NCBI GenBank assembly: GCA_026027325.1
Contig: JAMSLZ010000003.1
Span: 1,798,001-1,862,000, forward strand
Source of the DNA: Actinomucor elegans
Taxonomy: Eukaryota; Mucoromycota; Mucoromycetes; Mucorales; Mucoraceae
Direction of reading: 5' to 3'
Length of the DNA: 64,000 nt
Shown here in pieces: positions 36,044-48,586 of this stretch; position 1 is the first letter of the stretch, and each line of letters opens with the position of its first letter. The notes under the pieces were generated by a model. That model saw only the letters and a program-made list of their open reading frames with translations, did no database searches and was not told the DNA's origin. The translations under genes and the position numbers were made by a program.

Positions 36044-38336
36044 ATTTAGATATACATATGCCCATCTGTCGTTTACTTTTTGGTTGTACATACTACATAC
36101 ACTCATATATAATATAAACTCACATTTTACCTTGTAAGTCTTTGTGTATTTGTGTTTAGATAGAATTGACTTGCGTATCAAATAACTTAGGATCAAACAG
36201 CAGGTTCAAAAGCATATAAGTAATGTAAGGGGCAAAGTATATCTTGGTTTATAACTTTCGCTTAAACAAGTTCTCTGTGAATATTTTTAAAGCGCCAGTA
36301 GATAAACACAATGGCTCATCCTACGCATGAAGCCACTCATCAGATATAACATGAAAGCAAGATTGATTGATAGATCTATACTTCTATAATATATAGATCT
36401 AGTTTTTGTACGCAATTGTATATGTTTTATTCCTGGTCATTTATACATAATACATCGGTTTCACTGTAATTGAACGATAATAACTCAAGTAAACAAAGCA
36501 TTTTATTCTGATGTGCCTGTAATCAGATGCAACATTTAACCGAGATTGGTCGAGATTCAATCGCTACTTATTTTATTGACAAATCCATAAATGTAATCGT
36601 AAACCGTAACTGTATTCCATCGTATCCAGTAGTTTTAGACTGTATACACTATCGCGTGTTTTATTGGTTTATTGAAATTGAAAATTTACTTACTACTATG
36701 TTATTACTAAAACAGCACTAGATACAGCGAGAACGGTAAATTTTGTCACTTTGAGAAAATTGAATGTCCGTAACCAAAAAATAAATGTCATTTTACACAG
36801 GAAACTCCACCATTGGCCCTCCCCAGCCTCGACCATCCTCTGACTGGCCTTTAATTTGTCAAGCATACGCTGCCTACACATGCTTTTCTTCGCAAATTCT
36901 ATTCTTAAGCAGAAATACTAGTTCTAATCTTTAACAATACCCATATATAAAGTTCAGTATTCTCATAGCACACCACTCACCAAGATGTGTGACTACTATT
37001 AAAGTTAATAAAAAGATTTATACAAAAAAAAAAAATTAATGGCAATAAGCCAAAAATGATTGTCCCTTTATGCCTACTATTGCTCAAATACTAATATTGA
37101 TATTCGTGCTGAACTTTGTAAAAACTTATGCAAACTCCATCTCTTCAGGGTACCCACAGGGAATGTGGTAGCAGTTATATAGGAGGAAGAAGAAGATGTC
37201 CAGCAAGCAGCAGTGTGTAGCCTTGCTATTTTTAATATTGAGTGTTTCAAAATGAATTAACATTAAATACTGTCAACAATCCTACAGGCACTGACTAACT
37301 TTTGCCATAAATTTTTGCTCACGTAGCGTACGGAGTGAGTTGAAAGGTAATTTGCTTTCACTAAAAGTTGCTTGTGATTTAATGCAAAATGTTCACATAC
37401 TAAAGCAGATTTTGAAAAAGGAAAGATGTACTGAGGATTCATTGTAATATATAATTTTGACATTAATAGATATCTATCCATCACATCATCATAACAGATT
37501 TTCTAGCATGCCCTTGCTCACCTTAGACTAATCATCTTAAGCAGCATATGGCAAGATTAGCAAAGAGCTTGTCTTCCACCATAACTCCTTCGGTACAAAT
37601 TATTTTTAATTTCAATTAATTTCTACACGATACTTGTAGTTTTTTGTGGGACTAAAAGGTTGAAAGCTTTCTGCCAGATATCGTTTTATCCAAAACAACC
37701 ATACAGCGAGTGACAGATATCATTGATATATTACTTTTATTTCCAGTGTCAAAACATGTACAGTTGAAGCAGTTACCTTTAAATACTGCTTACTATCAAC
37801 AGTTTCCATATAAACCTTTCCTTCTGGATTTAACTTTACCTTTTCTTCATTCCATTTTGGTCACCATCTAAGTTGTTTAATAAGTAACTTACAAGAGATA
37901 ATTCAGCGCAAGCCAAGCTCAGACAAAGCATTGGCGTTATAGGATCCACTTAAATAAATAAATAAAAACTTACAACAGACTATCCTCTTTCTCTGGGTTG
38001 GACCTAACATCACCTTTCAAAGCCTTTTTTCAACCTAAGTTCTAAATTTATCCCCGCGATTCTAAGCCTTCATGCAGACTGGCATGGTTTTGAACGATAT
38101 CTGCCAATTCAATGATAGTTTATGAAAATGCATAGCTGATTTTGTCGGCAGGCGTCTTATCCAGTGCCCAGTGCGCGTTCTGGCAGTTCAGGTATATCTG
38201 TTTGGCTTCCTTTAGAGACTGTGCTTCGCAGTCTTGGTCAGCCAAACCTCGATATATAGATATAGAGTTTCGTATATGGATTTCACCATAAACTAAAGCA
38301 GCGATTGAATATCATTCAACTTTAACTATCACGAGA
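36044..38336. other. Intergenic with repeat copy and decayed gene
   Basis: About 2.3 kb. It has a dispersed repeat copy at 36497-36560 and, in its last part, a broken minus-strand coding sequence listed separately. The rest shows no supported gene. Confidence 0.55.
38049..38254 (-). pseudogene. Decayed protein-coding fragment
   Basis: On the minus strand a frame reads like real protein (CEAQSLKEAKQIYLNCQN, HWALDKTPADKISYAFS) then hits an in-frame TAA (38120-38122) and resumes in the same frame (TIIELADIVQNHASLHEGLE). Further protein-like pieces with frame breaks continue to about 37760 (WNEEKVKLNPEGKVYMETV). I do not recognise the family. The evenly amphipathic sequence across the stop suggests recent inactivation. 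Confidence 0.4.
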
Positions 38337-38591
38337 ATGGCTGATGAACAGTTGTTAGGAGAGCCAGATATTTCAACTGGTACAAGAATTAGTCAATACA
38401 CAGTAGTCTTATATGAATTGTATGTGAAAAATGAGGAATTGACCATGACCAAGCAAAATAATATTATGGTTCTTGGATTAAGCTCAATTCTGAATGCGAG
38501 CAGTAACAGCGACGACACCCAAAAAATATTGTTTAGTGACGAGGAGTGGATTTCAATCAAGTTTTACAATACAGCAGAAGAAACTGATTAA
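38337..38591 (+). CDS. Hypothetical 84-residue protein
   Basis: An ORF with ATG in a fair context (gagaATGGCT). It begins MADEQLLGEPDISTG and ends acidic (FYNTAEETD). TATA-like sequence lies at about 38252-38265. No family recognised. It sits 228 bp before the TFC3 start, so a dubious ORF or upstream-exon explanation is possible. Confidence 0.3.
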   Translation: MADEQLLGEPDISTGTRISQYTVVLYELYVKNEELTMTKQNNIMVLGLSSILNASSNSDDTQKILFSDEEWISIKFYNTAEETD

Positions 38592-38818
38592 AAAAGAGCA
38601 TTTATTAAATGAAATATTGATTATTTATAATCAGACCATTTGGCCCGTTTTCGGAGAATAGTACTTGTTAATGATTAACAATGAATGTTCTATGTATTTT
38701 ACTCATACACTCATTGGCTCGCTTATTTTTGCTGGGTTTTTATCTTGTTGCATTTTTATATAACTATATGCTCCTCCAATAAACTAACATTTTGGTTTAT
38801 TTTTCGTTCTTTGCTCTA

Positions 38819-41800
38819 ATGTTGGATAATGTTTTAAGTGAGATAGTAAATGAAGTAGCATTTGAGGGAGATCAAGGTAATTAAAGCCTTCTTGTATTAT
38901 GCATATTTCAAATTCAACCTACCTTCTTCTATTTTTTTTAATGGTAAGGCTGCACCTTTGATCAATTATTCCAACATGTTGAGACATTGGTAAAAAAGTC
39001 GTTATCTTTGACGAAACTGATTAAGCCAATTCAATTCGATGATAATTACAAAACTTATATTTGGTCTCAACTTCGACACAATGATCAATTATTATTTACC
39101 GAGGTATAGTTCTACAAAGATCTCGATTTATAATCCTGACATTCATGTGGTATTCTTATAGAATGGTATTGCGTTTGATCCGAGTGACATGCCATACAAA
39201 GCTTTAAAATGCAAATCGCATGATATCTCTGTAAAATCTACAAGAGAGGCTCAAGACCTTTGTATTTACGGAAGCTTAAAGGTACCTTTCCTAGCAACAA
39301 AAATTCATGCTTGTTTGACCAACTAACCAATTGAAAAATAAAAGACAGAAAAGCTCAATCTTTCAGATAAACACAAACAAGTGCTGAATTTGGTCGCGAA
39401 AAGCCGGTCTCAAGGTATTAGTCAGTACCATCTAGGCGAAGCTTTAAACATGGATCCACGAGCTATATTCTATTACCTCAAAAAACTAGAGCAGTTAGGC
39501 ATAATGTAAAGTATACTAAGTGTCAAGTGATTTACCTGAAACCTAATACCTATTATTTAGTGTTAAAGAAGAAGCTTACATATCAGGGATGAATACTCGC
39601 GTTATCATGCTAAAGCGATTTGCTGATTCAAAACCGACAGAGACCAACAGCACAGAAACGAAAAATCATCAAGAATCTAACGTCCTTTACCGACTTGCAG
39701 ATTTTAAGGAAAATGTACTGAAACAGCTCCGAGCCGCCAAGGATCACACTTTACTTCTACTCGATCTTCTTAACTCACTGGGGCTAGAAACAAAAACACA
39801 AATAAAATGGGCAAGAGTGAGACTGACTGATTTGCATGATCAAGGCATTATTGAGAAGTTTAATGCTGTTGACGGTAAACGGAAAAGACTATGCGTCAGA
39901 CTGCCATGTACAAAGTCCGAGCAAATTCAGGTTTCGGCGCATACTCTTCAAGCTAAAGATAAAGAAGCGCACACAAAAAAACAATATACCATTTCTCGCG
40001 ATCTTCCAATCGGTTATATCTTTTATCAAGATGTAGTAGCCGCTGGTGAAAAGGGGATACTAAGACAGGTAGGTAAGTCAATTCTATATAGGCTTAAACA
40101 TACCAACTCTTTGATATAGGATCTTATTGATAAATATCCTTTTATTGATCCTGCCCAATCCAGTATCTTTTTTGATAATGCAACAATACCAGCCGATGAC
40201 CAAAAACTTTCAAAATATCTGATCTATCGCACCGAAGAGCTAAGAGGAAAGAGTAGACAGTTTAGGTTTTTTTCCTTGGATGGGTGGCAAGCGTTTTGTC
40301 GAAAGAATGGAATGGCATTTGCAGATCCTGAACCTAATAAACCGAAAAAGCGAGAAGAATTAGTAGAGCCAAAGTCAATTGACGAGATTGGAGCCCTTTT
40401 TAGAGGTCATTTACCGTCAAAAAGAAAAAAAATGGAAGCAAATGAAGCAGAGCCTAAGAAAAGATTAAAGACTCTCCCAATGGAGGACCCAGTTTTGAAA
40501 GTGACTAATTATACTCACCAGGTCTCCGTAGTACCAGTAACAGGATCTTCTACAGAAGAAGTAGCTTCAAACAAAAGGAATGTGGATCAATTGGATGGAT
40601 CTACATGCAACAATGAGCTCTCAAGATTACCTGCTACATCACCATATGCTTTAAAGAAGACTAAAAAAACACAATGCCATGATAATACGAAAACCCGTCG
40701 AGGGACTATACTTTCAGATATACTGGAAAACGATCATATTCGCGAGCATAATATTGAGCTGTTCAAACAGTTCCAAGGAATTGAACAAGCTACATCTGGA
40801 GGCCAAAATATAGCACGCAAAACATTTAACAGATTGGTGCAACAGTTGCATGATCAGCAGAAGCTTAGGCTATACTCAAGTTCCGTCGAAACACCTTTTG
40901 GCCTGAAAGAAATCAAAACATTCATACTGCATCCTAGCTTGACCGGCGAAAGCGATGAAGTGAAGCAGTTTATCAGAAACTACAATAACGAGATGCCCAT
41001 CATGGTTGAGGCTCCAAAACGAAAAACGCTCAAGAAAGTGGAGGTAGACGCGCCTTTACCTCCACTGTATCCTCCAAAAACTATTGCCGAGAAGCAAGCG
41101 AACCTTGATACTTCCAATGTACAACAAGGCATCTGGCACTTTAGTGCTACGGAATACGGGTATCTTAATTCCAAATGGTTACGAGCTAAAGAATTCCATA
41201 TAGCTTTGTTCGAATATTATAAGAATAATGGTGAGAATCCAACAGTAGATATGGGCGACTTTTTGAAAAGAATGTCTCTAAGAACATTAATGCGATTCTT
41301 TGGCATATTGCCGTACAATGATGAGGTCTTGTTGAACTACTTGAAGAATGATCACAACCGGGATACGGCCATGCAAGATCTTCCAGAGCAAATCAAGGCA
41401 ATTATAATCAAAGTTACGCCCAAGATTCGAAGAGTGAGCTTGAGAATCATCAATATTTTAAGGGCATTAGAGTTACTAGAACCTGCTACTGATGCTGACT
41501 TGGAAAGAGCAGGATTATCACTTTTTGTCACCTTGCGTCTCACTGGACTTGTGAAAGATTACGCCGTCAAAGAGCGTACTTTGCTTGACACTATACCTTT
41601 GAATGGAATAGATGATGTAAGATTATTCTGGTTAGATCTACAATCGTATTGCTCGCAACTACACGACAAATTGACCGCGACAAACGATGAATCAGATCCA
41701 CTGGCTAGAATAGCGACTAATCGTGGATGGAGTTCAAATACACTACTGACATCCGAACAGAAAGCGGTACTTAACTCATTTGTTGACTTTGAGGCCCAGA

Positions 41801-44381
41801 CAGTACCTGCTGAAGAAGATAGAGCACTGCGTGCTCATTTGGTGAGAAAGACTGGACTGACCCTGGGACGTATCAAGACCTACTATAATGCGATCATGGT
41901 AGCTTTCAACAAGTACAAAGCTCGATCATCAAGAGCAAGGAAAAGGCTGGAGAAAGAATTGCATGGTTCATCTTCGCCCACAGTCAATGAGCTCATGAAA
42001 GCATCACTTGAAAAGCGCAAAATCAGTGCTGCCTTGTTCAAAATGAAACAAGCACCGCCTTTCATAGAGCCTACCTTTATTGGAAGCCGAAAGGTCAGGC
42101 GTTTGCGACTTTTACACGAGCCATACCAAGGTCAGGATAGAAAACACGGTAAAGTAACCAACATGACAAAAGCAATGGAACAGCCAAGGACTAACGCTTA
42201 TTCAACCTTATATAGGTAGACTTGTCCGTCATGTCTCTGACCCTTTTTCAAGAGTTGAAAAAGATGTGCTTTTGCATGCATATAGTATAATGAAGGCAAG
42301 AGCAGACGAATTGAATTTTTTTTGGCAGCCTATTTCCCAAGTTATTACTAATCATACGGTCGAAAGGTGCCGTCGAGTACTATGCCAAATGTTAAACAAT
42401 GACCCAAATTTAAGCAAAACAATCGATGTATTGAAATCAAAGTGGATAGCAGTCTACGAACAAGGTATTGCTAGAAAAGAGATAAAAGATGAACAGCCAT
42501 GGAATACCTCGAATTATGATCTGCCCTCCTACTTGGAATATTTTATTAAACAACTGCAACACGAAGAAAGGTAAAAACAGGCCACTGTACCAAAGTACAT
42601 GCAACATGACTGGTAACGGTTAACCTTTTTATAGTGAACTTTCCCGAGCCCAGATAGTATTGCCGGCAACATACAAAGAGCTACAAATAAACTTCCACAT
42701 CCTTCACGAAGAAGGGCATATTTCTAACCTCAACGCTTCCCCAAAAGGCGATCACTTGCATGTTTACAAGGAAAGCGCTTACGATACCATTGCGGCCATT
42801 CCAATATTCGACGAAAATCTAGTATCAGTCAAACTCGTCAGGACTTTGATAAAGGTTTATAGTAACCAAATTATGAAAGAAAGAAAAAGTTGTCATTCTA
42901 ATATAAAACCTTGGTATATCTAGATGATGCTAATGACTCCCGACGAGAATTACTGCCCTAGGGCTACATATAGCCTGTTTAAACACTTTTCTGATACCAT
43001 TATAGAGAAAGCACTTGAAGATCTAAAGCTTGAAGGGCTGATTGTCCAAGATAGAGCAAGCCTTGGCCGTATACCTGGAAGAAGTATCAATGTTTCTGAA
43101 AAGTAAGCATTCAAAAGTTGAATTGTTGCGATAAACAGAAATCCAACTGTTATCTTTTTTATGTACATTAGATTTCTGAAATTTGCTTCTGGTATCCTCC
43201 CGTTTGGACTATTCGCAAAAGCAAAAGAGTTTTACAATGATATTACTGATCAAAAGACGTTCCGCTTCATAAGCTCTGGCATAAGTAGCGGTGTCATGGC
43301 TGCAGCACTTGATCTGATATCTCAAAGAAAGGTTTGTTTTTAAAAACATGCCAAGCTAGTTCATTGTTTCAAACTAAAATATGCGTTATCTATGTGTTTA
43401 ATAATAGGTCTCGATCGACCTTGTAGATAGAAAAGCCTTTATCAAATCAAAAAAAGTATTATTTTACCCAAGAGCTTCAGCAGGTAAAAATTGTTTTCAT
43501 TGCAACGCGTTGGTCAACAATGAAAAGCATGTCCTAATATGTTTTATGGCAGTTACTCTACGTGAAGCCTTTGTATTCAAAAACCTGGATCTGATGCTCA
43601 AAAAAGAAGAGCCCGTAGAAGCTGTAGATGATATGGCTCGTATTCAAGTCTCTCAAAATCAACTGGTCGTTTCAACACCGACAGTGGACCCAATACACAA
43701 ATACTTGAGCTCTTTGGAACCATTTGATAAATCCGTATATGAAATCATTCATACATTTGAGAAGAGAGGTGCTTCTTGGTCTGATATCGTAGAAAAGTTA
43801 AATGTAGTTGATGAATCATATTCCAAACATGATTTATCCAATACTCTACAGCGACTCTTGAGCTTTAAACCTGCGCTTATCATTGCAGTTGGCTTCACGC
43901 ATTTACGATACGTTACAGCTGAATTCTCTTTGGCATGGATGCTGCAAACTAGATCCGGCACTACTGTCATCCCTCCATTGATGTGGTATGATGCTTCTGG
44001 CCAAGTTATTCAGCAGGCATTAGAGGGCTATGCGAATACTGTCATGAGCTATATTTTGACTCAACCCGGCATCACATTTGTAAGTAGATAGAGAAAAAGC
44101 ACTTCCGTTTGCTGGTATCTCACCCTCTTTTTTTTTCTCCAACTGATTAGGCTCATTTACGTGAAAAAGTTCAAGGTTACTTTACAGAGTTTGAACTGCA
44201 CCATCTGTTAAAGTACTTGATCGATTCGAAAAAAGTCATATCAAAGAAAGTACAAAGAGAGGCTCAGCCTAAACGAATTTCAATTTTCGATAAACGGCCA
44301 ATCATCTCCGTAACGTATGGTGAAGGAGTAAATAACGACCAGATTTCCCATTACTGGTTGTCACCAAGCTATTACACATAA
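38819..44381 (+). CDS. TFC3: TFIIIC largest subunit, B-box-binding (TFC3/sfc3/GTF3C1 family)
   Basis: Thirteen exons: 38819-38876, 38949-39103, 39162-39281, 39345-39505, 39561-40068, 40120-42148, 42216-42570, 42635-42854, 42924-43102, 43172-43331, 43408-43483, 43553-44079, 44151-44381; 1592 residues. It starts MLDNVLSEIVNEVAFEGDQG. The B-block_TFIIIC winged helix lies at about 115-170 (KQVLNLVAKSRSQGISQYHL, RAIFYYLKKLEQLGI). More winged-helix-like segments follow (LLLLDLLNSLGLETK; LGLSK-type helices later). TFIIIC binds the B box inside tRNA genes and recruits TFIIIB for RNA polymerase III. A large basic middle (about 390-540) is low-complexity. The frame would end at 42219 unless the intron 42149-42215 is removed, and the phase fits exactly. 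Confidence 0.85.
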
Positions 44382-45846
44382 ACATTAATGATCTTTTATA
44401 TGTGATATTTATCACTCATCTTTACGTTCTAATAAAATGCTTTAGAAGCGCATAAACATACAACCGCTGGACTTGATTATTAGTTCACTCATTGTCAGTT
44501 CTTTTCCATCAATAGATATCTAACTTCAATTTCATTATACTCTACAGTGGCGAATAGTCTTAAATAGCAGAGTATATCTGGATTAGATTGTTGTTCCAGC
44601 GGATGCAGCCATTCATTCTGAATATGGGCTACTGATTAGATGCAACGTTTGACCGAGATCGACCGAAAGATCTAGAGATGAGTAGTGCGCCACTTCAGTG
44701 TAAGTTTCTGAAGGACAACATATTTTCGGGTAACTATATTAACAAACTTTATAATAGTCTGTATTTCTTTCAAATGGAATAGATCTCTTTAGATAACCAA
44801 AAGAAAAACGTTACTTTAGAATTTAAAAAATACTTTATTATCAGAGTTATCTAACGCCAGTGCAAGCCATAGCATTGTGATGAAACTGTAATTTCCGAAA
44901 CAAGCTCTTTGCGTTCTATTTTATTTCCCCATCGGATTTCAAAGTAGCAACTCAAGTTGGTATCGAGATAAATGCATTCTGTGAATTTAGTCGAGAGATA
45001 TCATGGAAGAGAGTGGGGACAGCGATCTACTTTGGTTTCCGAAACCCAATGGAAATTATCAAAGTCTATTATTCCAATGTATGAATGTCTTCCAGGCAGC
45101 ATTTAATAAATGATACAAAAATAAAACCACTCAAAGAGTATATTACTGATATTGAGACTCTCAATAATATGTTAATCCTTGAAATAAGAGTTACCAATGA
45201 TTGTTTTAATAATGATACTCGCGGATTAGTGGGGGGGTTTAATCCTGTCCTACCATCGATATCATGAAAATCGAGGGCCGATACGTTGATTAAGCTCTTA
45301 GATAGTCCCAAAGAAGTTTTTTTTTTAGCATTAATTCCAGACCACCCTTTGCAGTTCCAAAAAAGCTGCATAACTTTTCTATCAGCAGTTCAACCATTTC
45401 GTCAAGAAGCTATTGATACATTATTGTGCTAAAAGTCGTTTTGGAAAAACTAAATGGCTTTATGATTGATCATGAGTATTGATGTTTCAGTTAGACAGTG
45501 GACAGTTCCTATAGGATTGTTGCACAGTAGTGGACTGATTTTTCCTGGTAAATGCGCTTCATTCGCTTGACTATTTCGTGCAAATCTCTATAAATTGACT
45601 TTGTAACGTTATGATCAACTTTAGAGCGGTTATAAGGTCTGAAATAGGCTAGTCTTATCAATATATATACTTTGAAAACGTTCTAGGTTTTAGCCGATAG
45701 AATAGACTAGCGTGTATCAAATATGTAGGAGTTTGACTCGATGTCTGACATTTTTTTTTTAATAAAACAGACCTCTTATCTTTGGTTAATCGATTCATAC
45801 CTCTTTCTGCTACTTTTCATCTTTTTAGCTTACGATCCAGGCCATC
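44382..45846. other. Intergenic with dispersed repeat and possible LINE trace
   Basis: About 1.46 kb. The best-preserved plus-strand copy of the dispersed repeat lies at 44602-44680. A minus-strand ORF at 45069-45371 opens with LFWNCKGWSGINAKKK, reminiscent of LINE endonuclease starts, but then loses similarity. No functional gene seen. Confidence 0.5.
44602..44680 (+). repeat. Dispersed repeat family, best reference copy
   Basis: Unit of about 60-80 bp around a core GATTAGATGCAACGTTTGAC followed by CGAGATCGACCGAAAGATCT. Related copies by eye: 8189-8260 (-), 14042-14105, 14216-14287, 20172-20230 (-), 36497-36560, 38626-38660, 51380-51430, 52505-52545 (-), 52637-52715 (-), 57559-57635, 63395-63430, 63518-63564. 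All are intergenic, on both strands, and diverged. No terminal repeats or coding capacity seen; it may be an old SINE-, MITE- or solo-element-type family. Confidence 0.6.
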
Positions 45847-48516
45847 ATGGATAGAATTTTTAAAAAAAATAAGGGCAAAAACCAACATATAAATGACAAT
45901 GGATCTAGTAGTACAAGCAGCGGAATAAGTGAGGAGCTTGACTTGACAGCGAACAGTCCTACTACGAAGTCTGAAGCAGAAGAGCACGCTCGACCTTCTT
46001 CCTGGCCCAAGCTGCCAGAGTTAGCACTAACAACTAGTCATGACGCCTATACCTATCTTCCAGTAGATGTTCCTAATTCACCGTCTTTATCTACATCTTC
46101 ATCTGGAGTTTTATTGAATGACCTACCTTACCCAGACTCTCATCACCATGGTCCTGATAGCAATAACCAAAGGAAGAGCATGTTATCGGAAGAAAATCAA
46201 ATATTAAACACTGATGCCGAGAGCGAAAGTGGTACCGAAGTCAACGAAGATGCATCCGAGCATAAGAGGTCATCTAGAGCAGCCTACGACGAAAACGATG
46301 GCCATTCCTCCCCCAAAGCATTGAGTCAGTTAGCTTCGCTCAATAACGATCATCACAAAACTGGATTTGCCTTGGATGATTCTGCTGCTTCAACGCTAGT
46401 AGAAGCTGCTATGGATAAAGAGGAAGCCAAGGACCGCCATGTTCGTTTCCATGACCATGTTGCCGAATCTGCAGCTCTCGTTCAACGCATGCTGAGCGTG
46501 AAAAGCGGCCAGCACCACGATCCTCTTGGAGCAATGATGCAGAATAGACATGATAATCGCCACGAAGAAGAAGAAGAAGAGATCGAACTTGATTCACCGC
46601 ATAGTAACACAGGCGGCGGTAGTGTATTGGCAAGTTTGATGAAACTGGAAGCCAAGAGACAAGACAGTCAAATCAAAAAGAAAAAAAAGACGAAGCGCAA
46701 TTCAAAGGTACAATTACTAACATATGATGCCTATTGTTACTGACCCTAGACATTGTTCCGCGTATATAGGAAAGAAGGAAATCGCCTCCACTGAAACGCA
46801 ACAGCAAATATAAACCTGCTTCATTACTCAACTTCCCTATACACTCAAACACAGATCCTCTACCCGACGATTCCAGTCAAGCATTGGGCGTTTCTCGACC
46901 TCAACGACCTCCATTAGTCAATAGGCCTTCCAGTTGGCTATCTACCGTTGCTTCCAGCAAGTACGTTGTCCCTAGTCTGGAAAAGCGAAAGAAAGCTGCA
47001 GCACCATCATATTCTCGGAGGTCCTCCAATGATAGCATGCTCACTACTGCTTCACAATTTGAACCCATCACACTAGAAGATCGTATCAGAATCACGTTTG
47101 AAATAGCCAATATTTTGCAAAAGCAAGAATTTTTACGAAAGCTGTGCAAGTCATTGATGTTGTATGGTTGTCCAGCGCATCGATTAGAGTACGCTATGCG
47201 TCAAGTCTCTCGCACTTTAGCGGTAGATGCTGAATATATATACCTGCCTAATGTGATGCTGGTCACATTTATCGATTCCACTACCCATACAACCGAGACT
47301 CACTTTATTCGACAAATGCAAACATTCGAGATGCATCGACTGGCTGATATTTATCGCTTGGAAAAACTAGTATCGCATGGTGAAGTGTCTGTTGATGAAG
47401 CATTGGAATTCATTGACAAAGTGGATTCACAACCTCGCCTTTATCCGCTCTGGTGTCGGCCTTTTGTATATGCGTTAGCTGCATTTTCTGGCTGCGTCTT
47501 GTTTTTTGGTGGTAGATGGAAGGAAGCAGGTGTAGCAGCTGCCCTTGGAAGTAAGTTTTTTTTTTTTTAAAAAAAAAAGACATGACATGGAATTATTAGA
47601 AACTAAATACGTGTACATCTTAGTGGTGTTTGCTACCAACGAAATCTTTTCTTCCTTTATTTCAAGCTTCCAACCTATCTGGGAGATTACTGTATGTATT
47701 CTCATTGGGTTTGTTGCCAGAGGCATTGTTAAATACGAGTTTTGTTTTACACCTATCGCATTTTCATCATTCATTATCGTATTGCCGGGCTATCCAATGG
47801 CTGTGGCGATTATTGAACTTGTTTCCCGCCAATTGGTAAGCGGAGTGGTACGCATGGTCTATGCATTGATTTATTCTTTCTTGCTTGGTTATGGTGTATC
47901 CATGGGTTCTGCATTATACTTGACCATCGATCCAGATAGTAACAACATGGCTCAATCAGATACTTGCAAACGAGCTTCAAGTGCAGCGACTTGTATCTCC
48001 AGTGAATCGCAATGGTTCAATTTCTTACTAGTACCTTTATTTGCATTGGCTTATTGTGTCTATTTAAACGCACGGCCCCCACGATGGCCTATCATGGCAG
48101 CAGTCTCCGCATGCGGATATGTTATCAATTATGCACTGGCCTGCTGGGCTCATGCACCATCTCAAATCTTGCAGGTGGTGCCTTCTTTTGGTTTAGGTCT
48201 CATTGGTAATCTATTAACAAAGTTTACGGGCAAAATGTCATTTGATGCTGTTTGTCTTGGCGTGTTTTATCTTGTGCCTAGTAGCTTGGGTTTAAAGGCT
48301 GCTATTGGCTTGTTCAGTGGCTCTGATGAAGTTGGAAATCAGGGCGCTGGATTTGCTCTAGCCATGATTGAATCATCTATTGGTAAGCATAACTACAAAC
48401 ACATTTCCTCTTTTGAAACTAATGTCTATATATTAGGTATTACCCTCGGTCTTTTCCTTGCCACCTTAGTAGTATACCCTAAAGGAACACATCATACTCC
48501 ACTCATGAACTTATAA
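45847..48516 (+). CDS. PRM10: PRM10-like ThrE-family membrane transporter
   Basis: Exons 45847-46707, 46770-47550, 47624-48382, 48437-48516; 826 residues. The first about 390 residues are disordered, Ser/His/Glu-rich, with a basic Lys stretch. Then comes the ThrE N-terminal domain (FLRKLCKSLMLYGCPAHRLE, then RQVSRTLAVDAEYIYLPNVM, EALEFIDKV) and about ten hydrophobic segments (for example YALAAFSGCVLFFGG, SFIIVLPGYPMAVAIIELV, MVYALIYSFLLGYGVSMGSA). Bacterial ThrE exports threonine and serine. The fungal PRM10 relatives are pheromone-regulated in yeast, with unknown substrate. An alternative reading straight through the second intron is excluded, because splicing restores the conserved frame at MVFATNEIFSSF. 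Confidence 0.9.
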
Positions 48517-48586
48517 TCTATTGTTTTATTGTTACAATTCTACAAATACAAGTCTTTTTTTTTAATAACAATAATTAAAAATGATT

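Noticed and set aside
47545..47623. Second ORF of the PRM10 gene as a separate gene starting near 47545
   Set aside because: Its first residues are intron sequence (poly-T and poly-A); splicing 47551-47623 joins it in phase to the ThrE domain upstream.
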